DNA of 64,000 nt from NCBI RefSeq assembly GCF_039522525.1, contig NZ_BAAADO010000005.1, forward strand, positions 218,482-282,481, read 5' to 3'. The DNA comes from Salinibacillus aidingensis. Lineage in GTDB: Bacteria; Bacillota; Bacilli; Bacillales; Alkalibacillaceae. Made by a program: the position numbers and the translations under genes. The notes beneath the pieces were generated by a model that was given only the letters and a program-made list of their open reading frames with translations, did not search any database and was not told where the DNA came from. Position 1 is the stretch's first letter. The number at the start of each line of letters is the position of its first letter. Below, piece after piece: positions 25,599-33,128 of the stretch.

Positions 25599-25770
25599 TT
25601 GTCCACATATTCACTGCTTTATACATACAATTTTTAAAAGTTATACACATTATCCACAGATAAATCGTGAGTTATGCACATATTTTTGTTCACAGGAAGG
25701 ATATTGTTATAAACGCATTCACAACGTTTATACACATTGTGCACAATGCTGTGGAAAACTTTTGTTCACA
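25599..25770. promoter_or_regulatory. Cluster of nine DnaA-box-like 9-mers
   Basis: Within 172 nt: TTGTCCACA (25599), TTATACACA (25641), TTATCCACA (25650, perfect consensus), TTATGCACA (25672), TTGTTCACA (25686), TTATACACA (25728), TTGTGCACA (25737), TGTGGAAAA (25750, reverse TTTTCCACA) and TTGTTCACA (25762). The consensus is TTATNCACA. Two sites are directly abutted at 25641-25658 and two more at 25728-25745. A small palindrome TATAAACG/CGTTTATA lies at 25708-25732. No dnaA or dnaN gene is near, so this is not the usual oriC layout. Confidence 0.75.
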
Positions 25771-25775
25771 GGGTA

Positions 25776-25901
25776 TCAGGATTTAGTCCTGTTTTGTTTA
25801 AATACTTTGTCTGCCTGTTTAAATTCCCTCTGATATAATACCTGTTGCGTTTTCGAAAGGTTGAAACGCTTTTCTTCGTTTGTTCTTTGCTGTTTACCCA
25901 T
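25776..25901 (-). CDS. yfhE: YfhE-family small protein
   Basis: 41 residues, too short for routine gene calls. The reading is MGKQQRTNEEKRFNLSKTQQ, then VLYQREFKQADKVFKQNRTKS. The core LSKTQQVLYQREFKQAD matches the YfhE-family pattern (L-S-x-T-Q-E-V-x-Y-S-R-E-F-K-K-A-D). It has a GGTGG site before the ATG and a terminator downstream, and it sits next to recX as in B. subtilis. Function unknown. Confidence 0.75.
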   Translation of the reverse strand: MGKQQRTNEEKRFNLSKTQQVLYQREFKQADKVFKQNRTKS

Positions 25902-25989
25902 GAATACCACCAGCCTTATAGAAGAATTTGCCTTCCATTAGTAATCTTTCCAAGGGTTAAATAAAATATGTACAGCTTTCCGGTTTAAT

Positions 25990-26016
25990 GCTTTAAAGCA
26001 TGTGGGGACAGTCCCC
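25990..26016 (+). repeat. Family 1 palindromic repeat, copy d
   Basis: GCTTTAAAGCATGTGGGGACAGTCCCC immediately upstream of the recX promoter. Confidence 0.85.
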
Positions 26017-26022
26017 AAGATG

Positions 26023-26031
26023 TGTTATAAT
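26023..26031 (+). promoter_or_regulatory. Extended -10 promoter element for recX
   Basis: TGTTATAAT, a perfect extended -10, six bases after repeat copy d. As with copy b, the -35 position lies in the repeat and is not TTGACA-like. Confidence 0.55.
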
Positions 26032-26053
26032 GGCCGGAGAGGGGGAAGATGCT

Positions 26054-26875
26054 TTGGCTAAAATCTCCAAAATTACCACTCAAAAGAAAAGGAAAAATCG
26101 CTTTAACATTTTTATAGAGGAAGGTAAGGGTGAATCCTATGCCTTCAGTGTGGATGAGGATATCCTTGTGAAATATGCCTTGCGAAAAGGTATGGAAGTT
26201 GATCAGGCAACAATGGAGTCCTTGAAAGCACAGGATGAAATACATAAGTTTTACGGGATGGCTGTAAACCTGCTCAGCTACCGGATACGCTCTGAAAAGG
26301 AGCTGACCGATTATTTGCGCAAGAAGGAGGCTGAGGAGGAACAGATACAACAAGTCCTTAACAAACTGAAGCAGGAAGGCTATGTTGACGATCGTGAATT
26401 TGCCTATACGTTTGTAAGGTCGAGGATGAATACGTCGAGTAAGGGACCTTTACTTTTAAAAAAGGAATTGCTTGAAAAAGGAATTACCGCCGCTATAGCC
26501 GAAGAAGCCATTGCCGTCTATTCACCGGAAACGCAAAGAGAAAAAGTGCTAAAGCTGATTGAAAAAAAGCTTAGTTCGCGTTCGAAAAAATCCTTCCAGC
26601 AGCAAATTCAGTCTGTACAGGCCACACTTGTTCAAAAAGGGTTCTCGACTGACGTGATCCGTGATAGCTTACAGGAAGCCAGTGCTACGTATCGCGATCA
26701 GGATGCTGAGAAGGAGGCTGTGATGCATCAGGGGCTGAAGCTTTTAGGGAAATATCAGCACAAGGCAGAGGGCTATGAGCTTAAACAGAAAATAAAGGCA
26801 GGCCTGTATCGAAAGGGCTTTGAAATGGACAAGATTGAAGCTTTTATCGATGAGCATGTGGAGTCAAAGGCATAA
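26054..26875 (+). CDS. recX: RecA regulatory protein RecX
   Basis: 273 residues from TTG at 26054, behind GAGGGGGAAG. This start gives the N-terminus MAKISKITTQKK, which matches Bacillus RecX (KISTQKKN). RecX binds RecA filaments and modulates recombination and SOS induction. The family pattern is present: ALDFLSYRxRSxKE-like LLSYRIRSEKELTDYLRKKE, the DDREFAYTFVRS motif and three-helix repeats to the end. It is followed at 21 nt by yfhH with the B. subtilis gene order. Its promoter abuts a family 1 repeat. Confidence 0.92.
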   Translation: MAKISKITTQKKRKNRFNIFIEEGKGESYAFSVDEDILVKYALRKGMEVDQATMESLKAQDEIHKFYGMAVNLLSYRIRSEKELTDYLRKKEAEEEQIQQVLNKLKQEGYVDDREFAYTFVRSRMNTSSKGPLLLKKELLEKGITAAIAEEAIAVYSPETQREKVLKLIEKKLSSRSKKSFQQQIQSVQATLVQKGFSTDVIRDSLQEASATYRDQDAEKEAVMHQGLKLLGKYQHKAEGYELKQKIKAGLYRKGFEMDKIEAFIDEHVESKA

Positions 26876-26895
26876 CAAAGGGGAGAGATGACAGA

Positions 26896-27246
26896 ATGGA
26901 AATGAGATACAGTGATATGACCGTGGAGCAGCTGCGCGAGGAAATTGCAAGACTTACGGAAAAAGCGCAAAAGGCCGAGCAATTAGGCATGGTTAATGAG
27001 TATGCAGTCTATGAGCGTAAAATGATGATGGCAAAAGCATATATGATGGATCCTGCAGCCTATGAAGCCGGCGATATTTATGAAATTGAAAATACACCTA
27101 ATCATTACTTCAAAATTGATTACAGGAATGGAGTTTTTGTCTGGGGAAAGCGAACCGACCGTGAAGGGAACCCCATTGCCATAGATACCGAACAGGAAGC
27201 ATTACCTATCTCGATGCTGGGGAATTATATGCCACCGGAAAAATAG
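26896..27246 (+). CDS. yfhH: YfhH family protein (DUF1811)
   Basis: 116 residues. The N-terminal helical part MRYSDMTVEQLREEIARLTEKAQKAEQLGM (in two blocks) and the C-terminal beta part NHYFKIDYRNGVFVWGKR are characteristic of YfhH, a small Bacillales protein of unknown function. It follows recX at 21 nt behind AAGGGGAGA. A long hairpin ends the operon. Confidence 0.9.
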   Translation: MEMRYSDMTVEQLREEIARLTEKAQKAEQLGMVNEYAVYERKMMMAKAYMMDPAAYEAGDIYEIENTPNHYFKIDYRNGVFVWGKRTDREGNPIAIDTEQEALPISMLGNYMPPEK

Positions 27247-27250
27247 GGCT

Positions 27251-27358
27251 GGTGCCTGTCACCACCCGGATAAGCTCGAAAATTGTCGAAAAAACAACCT
27301 CTGGCATCTGCTTGAGAGCCAGAGGTCATTCGACAAATTTCGGGTGGTGACAGGCACC
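27251..27358. repeat. Long inverted repeat GGTGCCTGTCACCACCCG with nested hairpin
   Basis: Perfect 18-nt arms at 27251-27268 and 27341-27358, a second pair ATTGTCGAA/TTCGACAAAT inside, and a central CCTCTGGC/GCCAGAGG hairpin (27298-27325). It lies between convergent yfhH and the YpzG-like gene and may end both transcripts. The arm sequence is unlike families 1 and 2. Confidence 0.85.
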
Positions 27359-27365
27359 ACTACCT

Positions 27366-27515
27366 CTACGTCCGTTTGCTCACCTGAATGGCGTTGATGA
27401 TTTCGGTTTGTGTTCGTCTGGTTTCGCCGCCTACCTGGTTGCTGGCATGCTTGACTTTGGCATGCGGTGCCTGGAAGGGTGTGTTTTTCAGATATTTTTG
27501 CTTTTTAAAACCCAT
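27366..27515 (-). CDS. YpzG-like small protein
   Basis: 49 residues, below usual calling limits. The ATG at 27515 follows GAGGTGG, which overlaps the sspK stop, so it is co-translated with sspK. The segment FQAPHAKVKHASNQVGGETRRTQ resembles the YpzG family (…KHA-x-x-Q-V-x-G-E-T-x-x-T-Q). Such basic small proteins are often made with SASPs in the forespore. The assignment is by pattern only. Confidence 0.7.
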   Translation of the reverse strand: MGFKKQKYLKNTPFQAPHAKVKHASNQVGGETRRTQTEIINAIQVSKRT

Positions 27516-27517
27516 GC

Positions 27518-27679
27518 TTATTCCACCTCATTTTCATTTTGTTGAGATGATTTCGCCATTCTCTCCTGTGGATGGGTATTGATGGTCCCATCAGCCCGCT
27601 TGGAAGAGAATTTTGCTTTTGCATGTGGTTTTTCCTCGTAACGCTGGATAGGAAAATTCTTAGCTTTATTCCGGACCAT
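27518..27679 (-). CDS. sspK: Small acid-soluble spore protein K
   Basis: 53 residues from the ATG at 27679, behind AAAGGAGTAACGC. The sequence MVRNKAKNFPIQ... KFSSKRADGTINTHPQERM follows SspK closely (B. subtilis MVRNKAKGFPNQ and ASKRADGSINSHPQERM). It is a minor spore-core SASP made in the forespore. Shows that the organism sporulates. Followed in the same transcript by the YpzG-like gene. Confidence 0.92.
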   Translation of the reverse strand: MVRNKAKNFPIQRYEEKPHAKAKFSSKRADGTINTHPQERMAKSSQQNENEVE

Positions 27680-27705
27680 TTGCGTTACTCCTTTATAATC
27701 GAATT

Positions 27706-27730
27706 GCACGGTGTCAAAAACCGTGCTTTT
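27706..27730 (+). terminator. Hairpin upstream of sspK
   Basis: GCACGG/CCGTGC with a 9-nt loop and TTTTAT on the plus strand. No plus-strand gene ends here; it may block read-through toward yfhP. Confidence 0.4.
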
Positions 27731-27811
27731 ATAGTGTTTGTCAGGAAGGCTGTTGTATACGGAACGACTCTTAGGTAATAAGAGGAAGCCCTTATTCCGT
27801 AACTCAAATGA

Positions 27812-28795
27812 CTAGTTCGGAACGGGGTGCAGTTTCTTCTGCAGCTTTTCCTCCGAATAAATCCAACCGGTATAGGAATTCTTAATGTTATAATCATGGT
27901 CCAGCTTGACAACCGCCACAAATGGATAATGCCCCTTGGAACGATAGCGTAAATCAATGAAGCGTACTTCCGTATAGCGGTCTAATTCTTCAATTTCCCA
28001 ACGGTAGACAGGTGAAAAGGAGATAAATGCTTTGACATTCCGGTCCTGCAGCGCCTTTTTCATAGCTGGGTGGTCCGGGAGTTTTTTGCGAATAAAGGTA
28101 TCCACAACTTTAATTTCCCCATTTTCAGCCTGGGCGACATAAAAATGGTCATCGGTGGTTATCGCCAGCTTCCAAAAATTATGCCTAATGGTTGGCGAAG
28201 TAACAATCTGCTCCACATCATCAAATTGCTGATTAATTTTGGTTATGATGTCCTGCTTGTCATAGTACCTTTTCAAATAGTACAAAAACAGGACAAAATA
28301 GAGAATGAGAAAAGTAAATCCGGGATCAGCATCGAAAATCAGCCAGGCAATAATTCCAATGATATGGAGGGCAAATATATATGGATCAAACGTATTGATC
28401 CAGCCGAGTGCTATCCAATTCTGGTTAAACGGCCGGGCTGCCTGAGTCCCATAAGCATTAAAAATATCGACAAATACATGTAAAATCACAGCCAGGAGCG
28501 TCCAGAAAAACAAGTGCCAAAAAGCGGTCTCAGGTACGAATGTATGGATGGTCGTTGAAATGGCAGCTCCCCAGGCTAAAACTGCTGGCACGGAATGGGT
28601 AATTCCCCGATGGTTTCGAATATACAATGCATTATTTTTAAATTTCAGGATGGTATCAAAGTCAGGAGCATTGGAACCTAAAAGTGTCCCGACTATTATG
28701 GATTGAAATACTATGGAATCCTGCTGAACCACAGGATCGAGTGTTGAGAGGCCGCCCAGAGCGACTCCCATCGTGATGTGTGTGGCTGTATCCAT
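27812..28795 (-). CDS. yfhP: Metal-dependent membrane hydrolase YfhP (LexA-binding, YdjM-like fold)
   Basis: 327 residues. The N-terminus MDTATHITMGVALGGL and the later NRHGITHS-like RNHRGITHSVPAVLAWGAA are the His-rich motifs of the YdjM/YfhP family of inner-membrane metal-dependent hydrolases. Four or five helices occupy residues 55-195, and the C-terminal 130 residues are soluble (YRWEIEELDRYTEVRFIDLR). It is divergent from mutY as in B. subtilis, where YfhP is reported as a negative regulator of the mutY region. The biochemical activity is not established. Confidence 0.88.
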   Translation of the reverse strand: MDTATHITMGVALGGLSTLDPVVQQDSIVFQSIIVGTLLGSNAPDFDTILKFKNNALYIRNHRGITHSVPAVLAWGAAISTTIHTFVPETAFWHLFFWTLLAVILHVFVDIFNAYGTQAARPFNQNWIALGWINTFDPYIFALHIIGIIAWLIFDADPGFTFLILYFVLFLYYLKRYYDKQDIITKINQQFDDVEQIVTSPTIRHNFWKLAITTDDHFYVAQAENGEIKVVDTFIRKKLPDHPAMKKALQDRNVKAFISFSPVYRWEIEELDRYTEVRFIDLRYRSKGHYPFVAVVKLDHDYNIKNSYTGWIYSEEKLQKKLHPVPN

Positions 28796-28847
28796 CGTAT
28801 CATCCCTTCAAAGATTTTGTTTTGCAGTAAGGAAGGAGTCATTCATT

Positions 28848-29921
28848 ATGTACGATTATCAATCCCGCGTTGAAGAATTGGATATAGAAGCTTTTCAAAC
28901 GAATCTAATACAATGGTTTTCGGAAAAACACCGTGATCTTCCCTGGAGGCAGGATCCGACTCCCTATCACGTCTGGGTATCTGAAATTATGCTTCAGCAG
29001 ACCCGAGTGGACACGGTGATTCCGTATTATCAGCGCTTTATGGAAAAGTTCCCTACACCTGATGCGCTGGCAAAAGCTGATGAACAGGACGTTCTTAAGG
29101 TGTGGGAGGGCTTAGGATATTATTCCCGTGCCCGTAATCTTCAAACCGCTGTACAAGAGGTAGTTGAAGAATACAATGGTAAAGTTCCTGATAATCCTAA
29201 AGAGCTCGGTAATTTAAAAGGAGTTGGCCCTTACACAAAAGGGGCCATTTTGAGTATCGCCTATCAGCAGCCAGAACCGGCTGTTGATGGAAATGTTATG
29301 CGTGTTATATCCCGTATTTTAAGAGTAGAAGAAGACATTGCCAAGCAGAAAACAAGAAAATTGGTTGAAGGTATCATTAGCGATATCATTTCCCGGGAAG
29401 ATCCGTCGTCGTTTAACCAGGGTCTGATGGAATTAGGTGCATTAGTCTGTAAACCGAAAAATCCTGTTTGTTACGAATGTCCTCTTCAAGATCATTGTCA
29501 GGCGTATAAGCATGATTTGCAGGAAACCCTGCCGATTAAGTCATCCAAAAAGAAACAAAAAAGAAAACCATATGCTGTCCTGATAATTAGAAATGAAAAA
29601 GGAGAAATCCTTGTGCAAAAAAGGCCTGAAAAAGGGCTTCTGGCCAACCTCTGGCAATTTCCGATGATTTCATTGGAAGAGGTTGATTTCTCCAGCATCA
29701 TCCAATGGTTCCGGAATGAGTACGGTCTTCAACTTGAGCTTGATCAACAGGTAACGAATATTAAACATGTGTTTTCCCATCTTGTATGGCAGCTGGATGT
29801 ATATGCAGCTACGGTCAAGGATGGGACACTTGCGCAAGATAAGGGTGTTTTTCTGGATTATAGCGACTTAATACAGCTTCCTTTTCCAGTGTCCCATCAG
29901 AAAATGATCCCGTTTATATAA
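28848..29921 (+). CDS. mutY: A/G-specific adenine DNA glycosylase MutY
   Basis: 357 residues from the ATG at 28848, behind AAGGAAGGAG; upstream in-frame codons lie in the yfhP promoter region. MutY removes adenine mispaired with 8-oxoguanine. The catalytic Glu is in WVSEIMLQQTRVDTVIPYY, the helix-hairpin-helix is LKGVGPYTKGAILSIAY and the essential Asp is in PAVDGNVMRVISR. The 4Fe-4S cluster is bound by four Cys in CKPKNPVCYECPLQDHC (spacing 6, 2, 5). A C-terminal NUDIX-like 8-oxoG recognition domain covers about 235-357. Confidence 0.96.
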   Translation: MYDYQSRVEELDIEAFQTNLIQWFSEKHRDLPWRQDPTPYHVWVSEIMLQQTRVDTVIPYYQRFMEKFPTPDALAKADEQDVLKVWEGLGYYSRARNLQTAVQEVVEEYNGKVPDNPKELGNLKGVGPYTKGAILSIAYQQPEPAVDGNVMRVISRILRVEEDIAKQKTRKLVEGIISDIISREDPSSFNQGLMELGALVCKPKNPVCYECPLQDHCQAYKHDLQETLPIKSSKKKQKRKPYAVLIIRNEKGEILVQKRPEKGLLANLWQFPMISLEEVDFSSIIQWFRNEYGLQLELDQQVTNIKHVFSHLVWQLDVYAATVKDGTLAQDKGVFLDYSDLIQLPFPVSHQKMIPFI

Positions 29922-30065
29922 AGAGATAAACGGATCCTTTACAGTAGCCATTTCTTATTTTGCCTCCAATAAGAAATTCCATTCACGTGAGGAATTATTT
30001 GGTAACCAGGAATCAGGATATTGGTCTGGGTTATGGTTACATTAAGTAGTGCGGAGGTGATAAGG

Positions 30066-30248
30066 ATGGCTAACAAGAAAACCCAATCTGGCACTAATGT
30101 GCAGCATGTAAAACAACAAAACCAACAAGCTGCACAAGGCCAAAGCCAACAGCAAGGTCAACAGCAGTTTGGTGCTGAATTCGCTTCTGAAACGGATGTG
30201 CAACGCGTAAAACAACAAAACCAAAAGTCTCAACAAAACAAAAAATAA
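30066..30248 (+). CDS. sspE: Gamma-type small acid-soluble spore protein
   Basis: 60 residues from the ATG at 30066 behind GGAGGTGATAAGG. It is Gln/Asn-rich with one complete FGAEFASETDVQRVKQQNQ repeat and a degenerate first copy (NVQHVKQQNQQAA). It is an amino-acid reservoir of the spore core, degraded by GPR at germination; the FASETDVQ motif contains the expected cleavage site. It is shorter than B. subtilis SspE (84 residues, two full repeats). Same neighbours as there. Confidence 0.92.
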   Translation: MANKKTQSGTNVQHVKQQNQQAAQGQSQQQGQQQFGAEFASETDVQRVKQQNQKSQQNKK

Positions 30249-30277
30249 CCCCCAATCCTCGTTGAGACCATGAAGAG

Positions 30278-30312
30278 CAGAGCACTCCAGATGATGCTGG
30301 AGTGCTCTTTTT
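30278..30312 (+). terminator. Terminator of sspE
   Basis: 12-bp perfect stem AGAGCACTCCAG/CTGGAGTGCTCT with a 6-nt loop and TTTT. Confidence 0.92.
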
Positions 30313-30398
30313 CGTGGAGTGTATTCTGTTTTCATTTGGCTCGATGTATGGGTATAATATATACAGGACATGCGTTTGAGCGGAGAAAGGGAGATTTT

Positions 30399-30929
30399 AT
30401 GATAATTCCCGAGCCGGGTCAGAAAATAGAAATTCAAAGCTATAAGCATAATGGACAGTTGCATCGAGTTTGGGACAAAACAACGGTTTTAAAAGCGAAC
30501 CACAATGTATTAATTGGCGGAAATGATCGGACCCAGGTGACCGAAAGTGATGGGCGGACATGGATCACCAGGGAACCCGCGATTTGTTATTTCCATGCAA
30601 AGTATTGGTTTAATGTCATTGGCATGATTCGTACAGATGGACTTTATTATTATTGTAATTTAGGATCTCCGTTTGCTTTTGACGAAGAAGCGTTAAAATA
30701 TATTGATTATGATCTGGATATTAAAGTTTTCCCGGATATGACATTCACGCTGCTGGATGAGGATGAATATGAGCAACATAAACAAGAGATGAATTACCCC
30801 CAGGTCATTGACTCGATTTTGCAAAACCAGCTTACGATTCTGCAGCGGTGGATTCGACAGCGTAAAGGGCCGTTTGCTCCGGAGTTTGTGGATCAGTGGT
30901 ACGAGCGCTATTTAACATATTTAACATAA
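30399..30929 (+). CDS. ntdP: Nucleoside tri-/diphosphate phosphatase NtdP (DUF402)
   Basis: 176 residues from the ATG at 30399 behind AAAGGGAG, the same length as B. subtilis YgaC. Highly conserved blocks are SDGRTWITREPAICYFH, KYWFNVIGMIRTDGLYYYCN, EALKYIDYDLDIKVFPDM and KGPFAPEFVDQWYERYL. The DUF402 family hydrolyses nucleoside tri- and diphosphates with divalent metal; the acidic YIDYDLDIKV segment supplies metal ligands. Cytoplasmic. Syntenic with B. subtilis (sspE, ygaC, ygaD). Confidence 0.93.
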   Translation: MIIPEPGQKIEIQSYKHNGQLHRVWDKTTVLKANHNVLIGGNDRTQVTESDGRTWITREPAICYFHAKYWFNVIGMIRTDGLYYYCNLGSPFAFDEEALKYIDYDLDIKVFPDMTFTLLDEDEYEQHKQEMNYPQVIDSILQNQLTILQRWIRQRKGPFAPEFVDQWYERYLTYLT

Positions 30930-30962
30930 GAAGAAATAAATTATAGTAATGACACGTTTAAG

Positions 30963-30990
30963 GCCTGCCTGAGTCTTCAGCAGGCTTTCG
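30963..30990 (+). terminator. Terminator of ntdP
   Basis: GCCTG-C-CTGA / TCAG-CAGGC stem with one bulged C, GTCT loop, and TTTCGTT. Confidence 0.7.
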
Positions 30991-31071
30991 TTCATGTTTT
31001 GGGGGTGCATGCTGCAAGACTTCATAATTTTTTTAAACAAACACAGGATATGCACATGGGAGTGAGCAGTT

Positions 31072-32838
31072 TTGGGAGTTATTAAACGTTATTTACAGTT
31101 CGTAAAACCCTATAAATGGCGATTAATTCTAACCATTTTTATAGGGATATTAAAATTTGGAATACCGCTATTATTACCTTTAATTATAAAATATGTCATC
31201 GATGACGTTATCGGTGCTGAGCAATTATCACAGGCTGAAAAAATTGATCAGTTATTAATGATTATGGGTATTGCGTTCTTCGTCTTCCTAATCATTCGCC
31301 CGCCGATTGAATACTTCCGCCAGTATTTAGCACAATGGATCGGAAGCAAGATTTTATATGATATTCGGGATAAACTGTTTGACCATATTCAGAAATTAAG
31401 TCTGCGCTTCTATTCCCAGACGAAAACCGGTGAGGTCATTTCCAGGGTCATTCATGACGTAGAGCAGACCAAACAGTTTGTAATTACAGGACTAATGAAC
31501 ATCTGGCTGGATATGATGACGATCGCCATTGCGGTTTCCATCATGTTTACGCTCGATGTCTGGTTAACGTTGATATCCATCGTTCTGTTCCCGCTATTCG
31601 GTTTTTCCGTAAAGTATTTTTATTCCCGTTTACGCCGACTTACACGGGAAAGATCCCAGGCACTGGCAGAGGTTCAGGGTTATTTGCATGAACGGGTTCA
31701 GGGAATGCCTGTCATTCGCAGCTTTGCCCTTGAAGACCATGAACAAAAGCAATTTGATCAACAGAACCATAAACATTTGCAAAAATCCCTGGAGCATACA
31801 GCGTGGAACGCAAAGGCCTATACCGCAACTCACACCATCACCGACTTGGCCCCATTATTAGTGGTAGGCCTTGGTGGGTATCTGGTAATCAGCTGGGGCC
31901 TTTCCATTGGGACGATGGTTGCTTTCGTTGGGTATATGGACCGGGTGTATAATCCGCTGCGACGCTTAGTTAATTCAGCGACCATCCTTACCCAAGCTCT
32001 TGCATCGATGGATCGTGTTTTTGAGTTTCTTGACGAAGAATATGATATTGTCGATAAAAAGGATGCCAAAAAATTAACGAACGTAAATGGAAACATTCAA
32101 TTTGATCATGTTTCCTTCAAGTATGAAAAGGAAGAGGAAAACGTCCTGAAAGATATTTCCCTGGATGTGAAAGAAGGAGAGACGATTGCATTTGTCGGAA
32201 TGAGCGGGGGCGGAAAGTCGACGCTCGTCAGTCTGATTCCGCGTTTTTATGACGTTTCGGATGGAAAAATTTTATTGGATGGCAAGGATATCCGGAAATA
32301 TAAGGTGCGATCCGTACGTGATAATATTGGAATGGTGCTTCAGGATAACATTTTATTTAGTGATTCTGTTGCCATGAATATCCGTATGGGGAACCCGGAT
32401 GCGACCGATGAAGAGGTAATTGCAGCAGCCAAGGCAGCGAATGCCCATGACTTTATCATGGATCTGTCTGATGGCTATGACACCCTGGTTGGTGAGAGGG
32501 GCGTAAAATTATCCGGGGGACAAAAGCAGCGTGTGGCGATTGCCAGAGTGTTTCTGAAAAACCCGCGGCTTCTTATCCTTGATGAAGCAACGTCTGCACT
32601 TGATCTGGAAAGTGAACATTTAATTCAGGAAGCACTGGAAAAATTGGCCCATGACCGAACAACCTTTATTGTTGCCCATCGACTGGCGACCATCACTCAC
32701 GCCGATCGCATTGTTCTGATTGAGGATGGGGAGATTAAAGAAATCGGCAGCCATGAGCAATTAATGGCGAAAAAAGGTCATTATTACGAGTTGTTCCAGG
32801 TTCAGCATTTAGACCAAATAGAGACTAGTACCATTTAA
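31072..32838 (+). CDS. ygaD: ABC multidrug/lipid half-transporter YgaD
   Basis: 588 residues, start TTG behind GGGAGTGA. Six transmembrane helices (about 15-300) form an ABC exporter type I domain. The nucleotide-binding domain (about 340-575) has Walker A GMSGGGKST, Q-loop MVLQDNILFSDS, signature KLSGGQKQRVAIARVFL, Walker B LLILDEATSALD and switch His in IVAHRLATI. It acts as a homodimer in the MsbA/Sav1866/BmrA class. The x-loop TLVGERG is present. The substrate is unknown. Position after ntdP is conserved. Confidence 0.93.
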   Translation: MGVIKRYLQFVKPYKWRLILTIFIGILKFGIPLLLPLIIKYVIDDVIGAEQLSQAEKIDQLLMIMGIAFFVFLIIRPPIEYFRQYLAQWIGSKILYDIRDKLFDHIQKLSLRFYSQTKTGEVISRVIHDVEQTKQFVITGLMNIWLDMMTIAIAVSIMFTLDVWLTLISIVLFPLFGFSVKYFYSRLRRLTRERSQALAEVQGYLHERVQGMPVIRSFALEDHEQKQFDQQNHKHLQKSLEHTAWNAKAYTATHTITDLAPLLVVGLGGYLVISWGLSIGTMVAFVGYMDRVYNPLRRLVNSATILTQALASMDRVFEFLDEEYDIVDKKDAKKLTNVNGNIQFDHVSFKYEKEEENVLKDISLDVKEGETIAFVGMSGGGKSTLVSLIPRFYDVSDGKILLDGKDIRKYKVRSVRDNIGMVLQDNILFSDSVAMNIRMGNPDATDEEVIAAAKAANAHDFIMDLSDGYDTLVGERGVKLSGGQKQRVAIARVFLKNPRLLILDEATSALDLESEHLIQEALEKLAHDRTTFIVAHRLATITHADRIVLIEDGEIKEIGSHEQLMAKKGHYYELFQVQHLDQIETSTI

Positions 32839-32857
32839 ATACTATTACAAAAAGGTC

Positions 32858-32892
32858 ATCCATGTTGCCGAAAATGCAGCATGGATTTTTTT
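32858..32892 (+). terminator. Terminator of ygaD
   Basis: 11-bp stem ATCCATGTTGC/GCAGCATGGAT (one G-T) and TTTTTTA. Confidence 0.85.
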
Positions 32893-32950
32893 ATTGCGGC
32901 GTAATCTTCCTTAGATTCCCCCTCAATACTTAAAGGAGCAGGGATGTATA

Positions 32951-33044
32951 GGTGGGAGATAAAGAACGCTAATACCCCGATTCATTCAACTAACAATCAG
33001 TATGAGGTGAATAGAACTCCCACTGATTGAGGTTTCACTTTATA
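32951..33044 (+). repeat. Family 2 repeat, degenerate right half (copy 2b)
   Basis: GGTGGGAGATAAAGAACG ... TTCAACTAACAATCAG ... CCCACTGATTG ... TTTCACTTTATA follows the order of the right half of the long form but with many changes, so it is an old copy. Confidence 0.65.
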
Positions 33045-33128
33045 GGTCACTGATTGTCTTGCCAAATTGGCTTGATAGGGATCCCTAATAAACAAAACAA
33101 CCAGAATTCATTCAATGCTCAACCTCCA

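Noticed and set aside
25599..25770. Chromosomal oriC or a plasmid origin
   Set aside because: No dnaA, dnaN or rep gene nearby and the flanking genes are core chromosomal; kept only as a DnaA-box cluster.
25400..25990. CRISPR array
   Set aside because: The short repeats are degenerate DnaA boxes with irregular spacing, not uniform repeats with spacers; no CRISPR array is seen anywhere in the window.
27388..27582. Plus-strand frame of 64 codons
   Set aside because: Antisense to the YpzG-like and sspK genes, which have ribosome sites and family matches.
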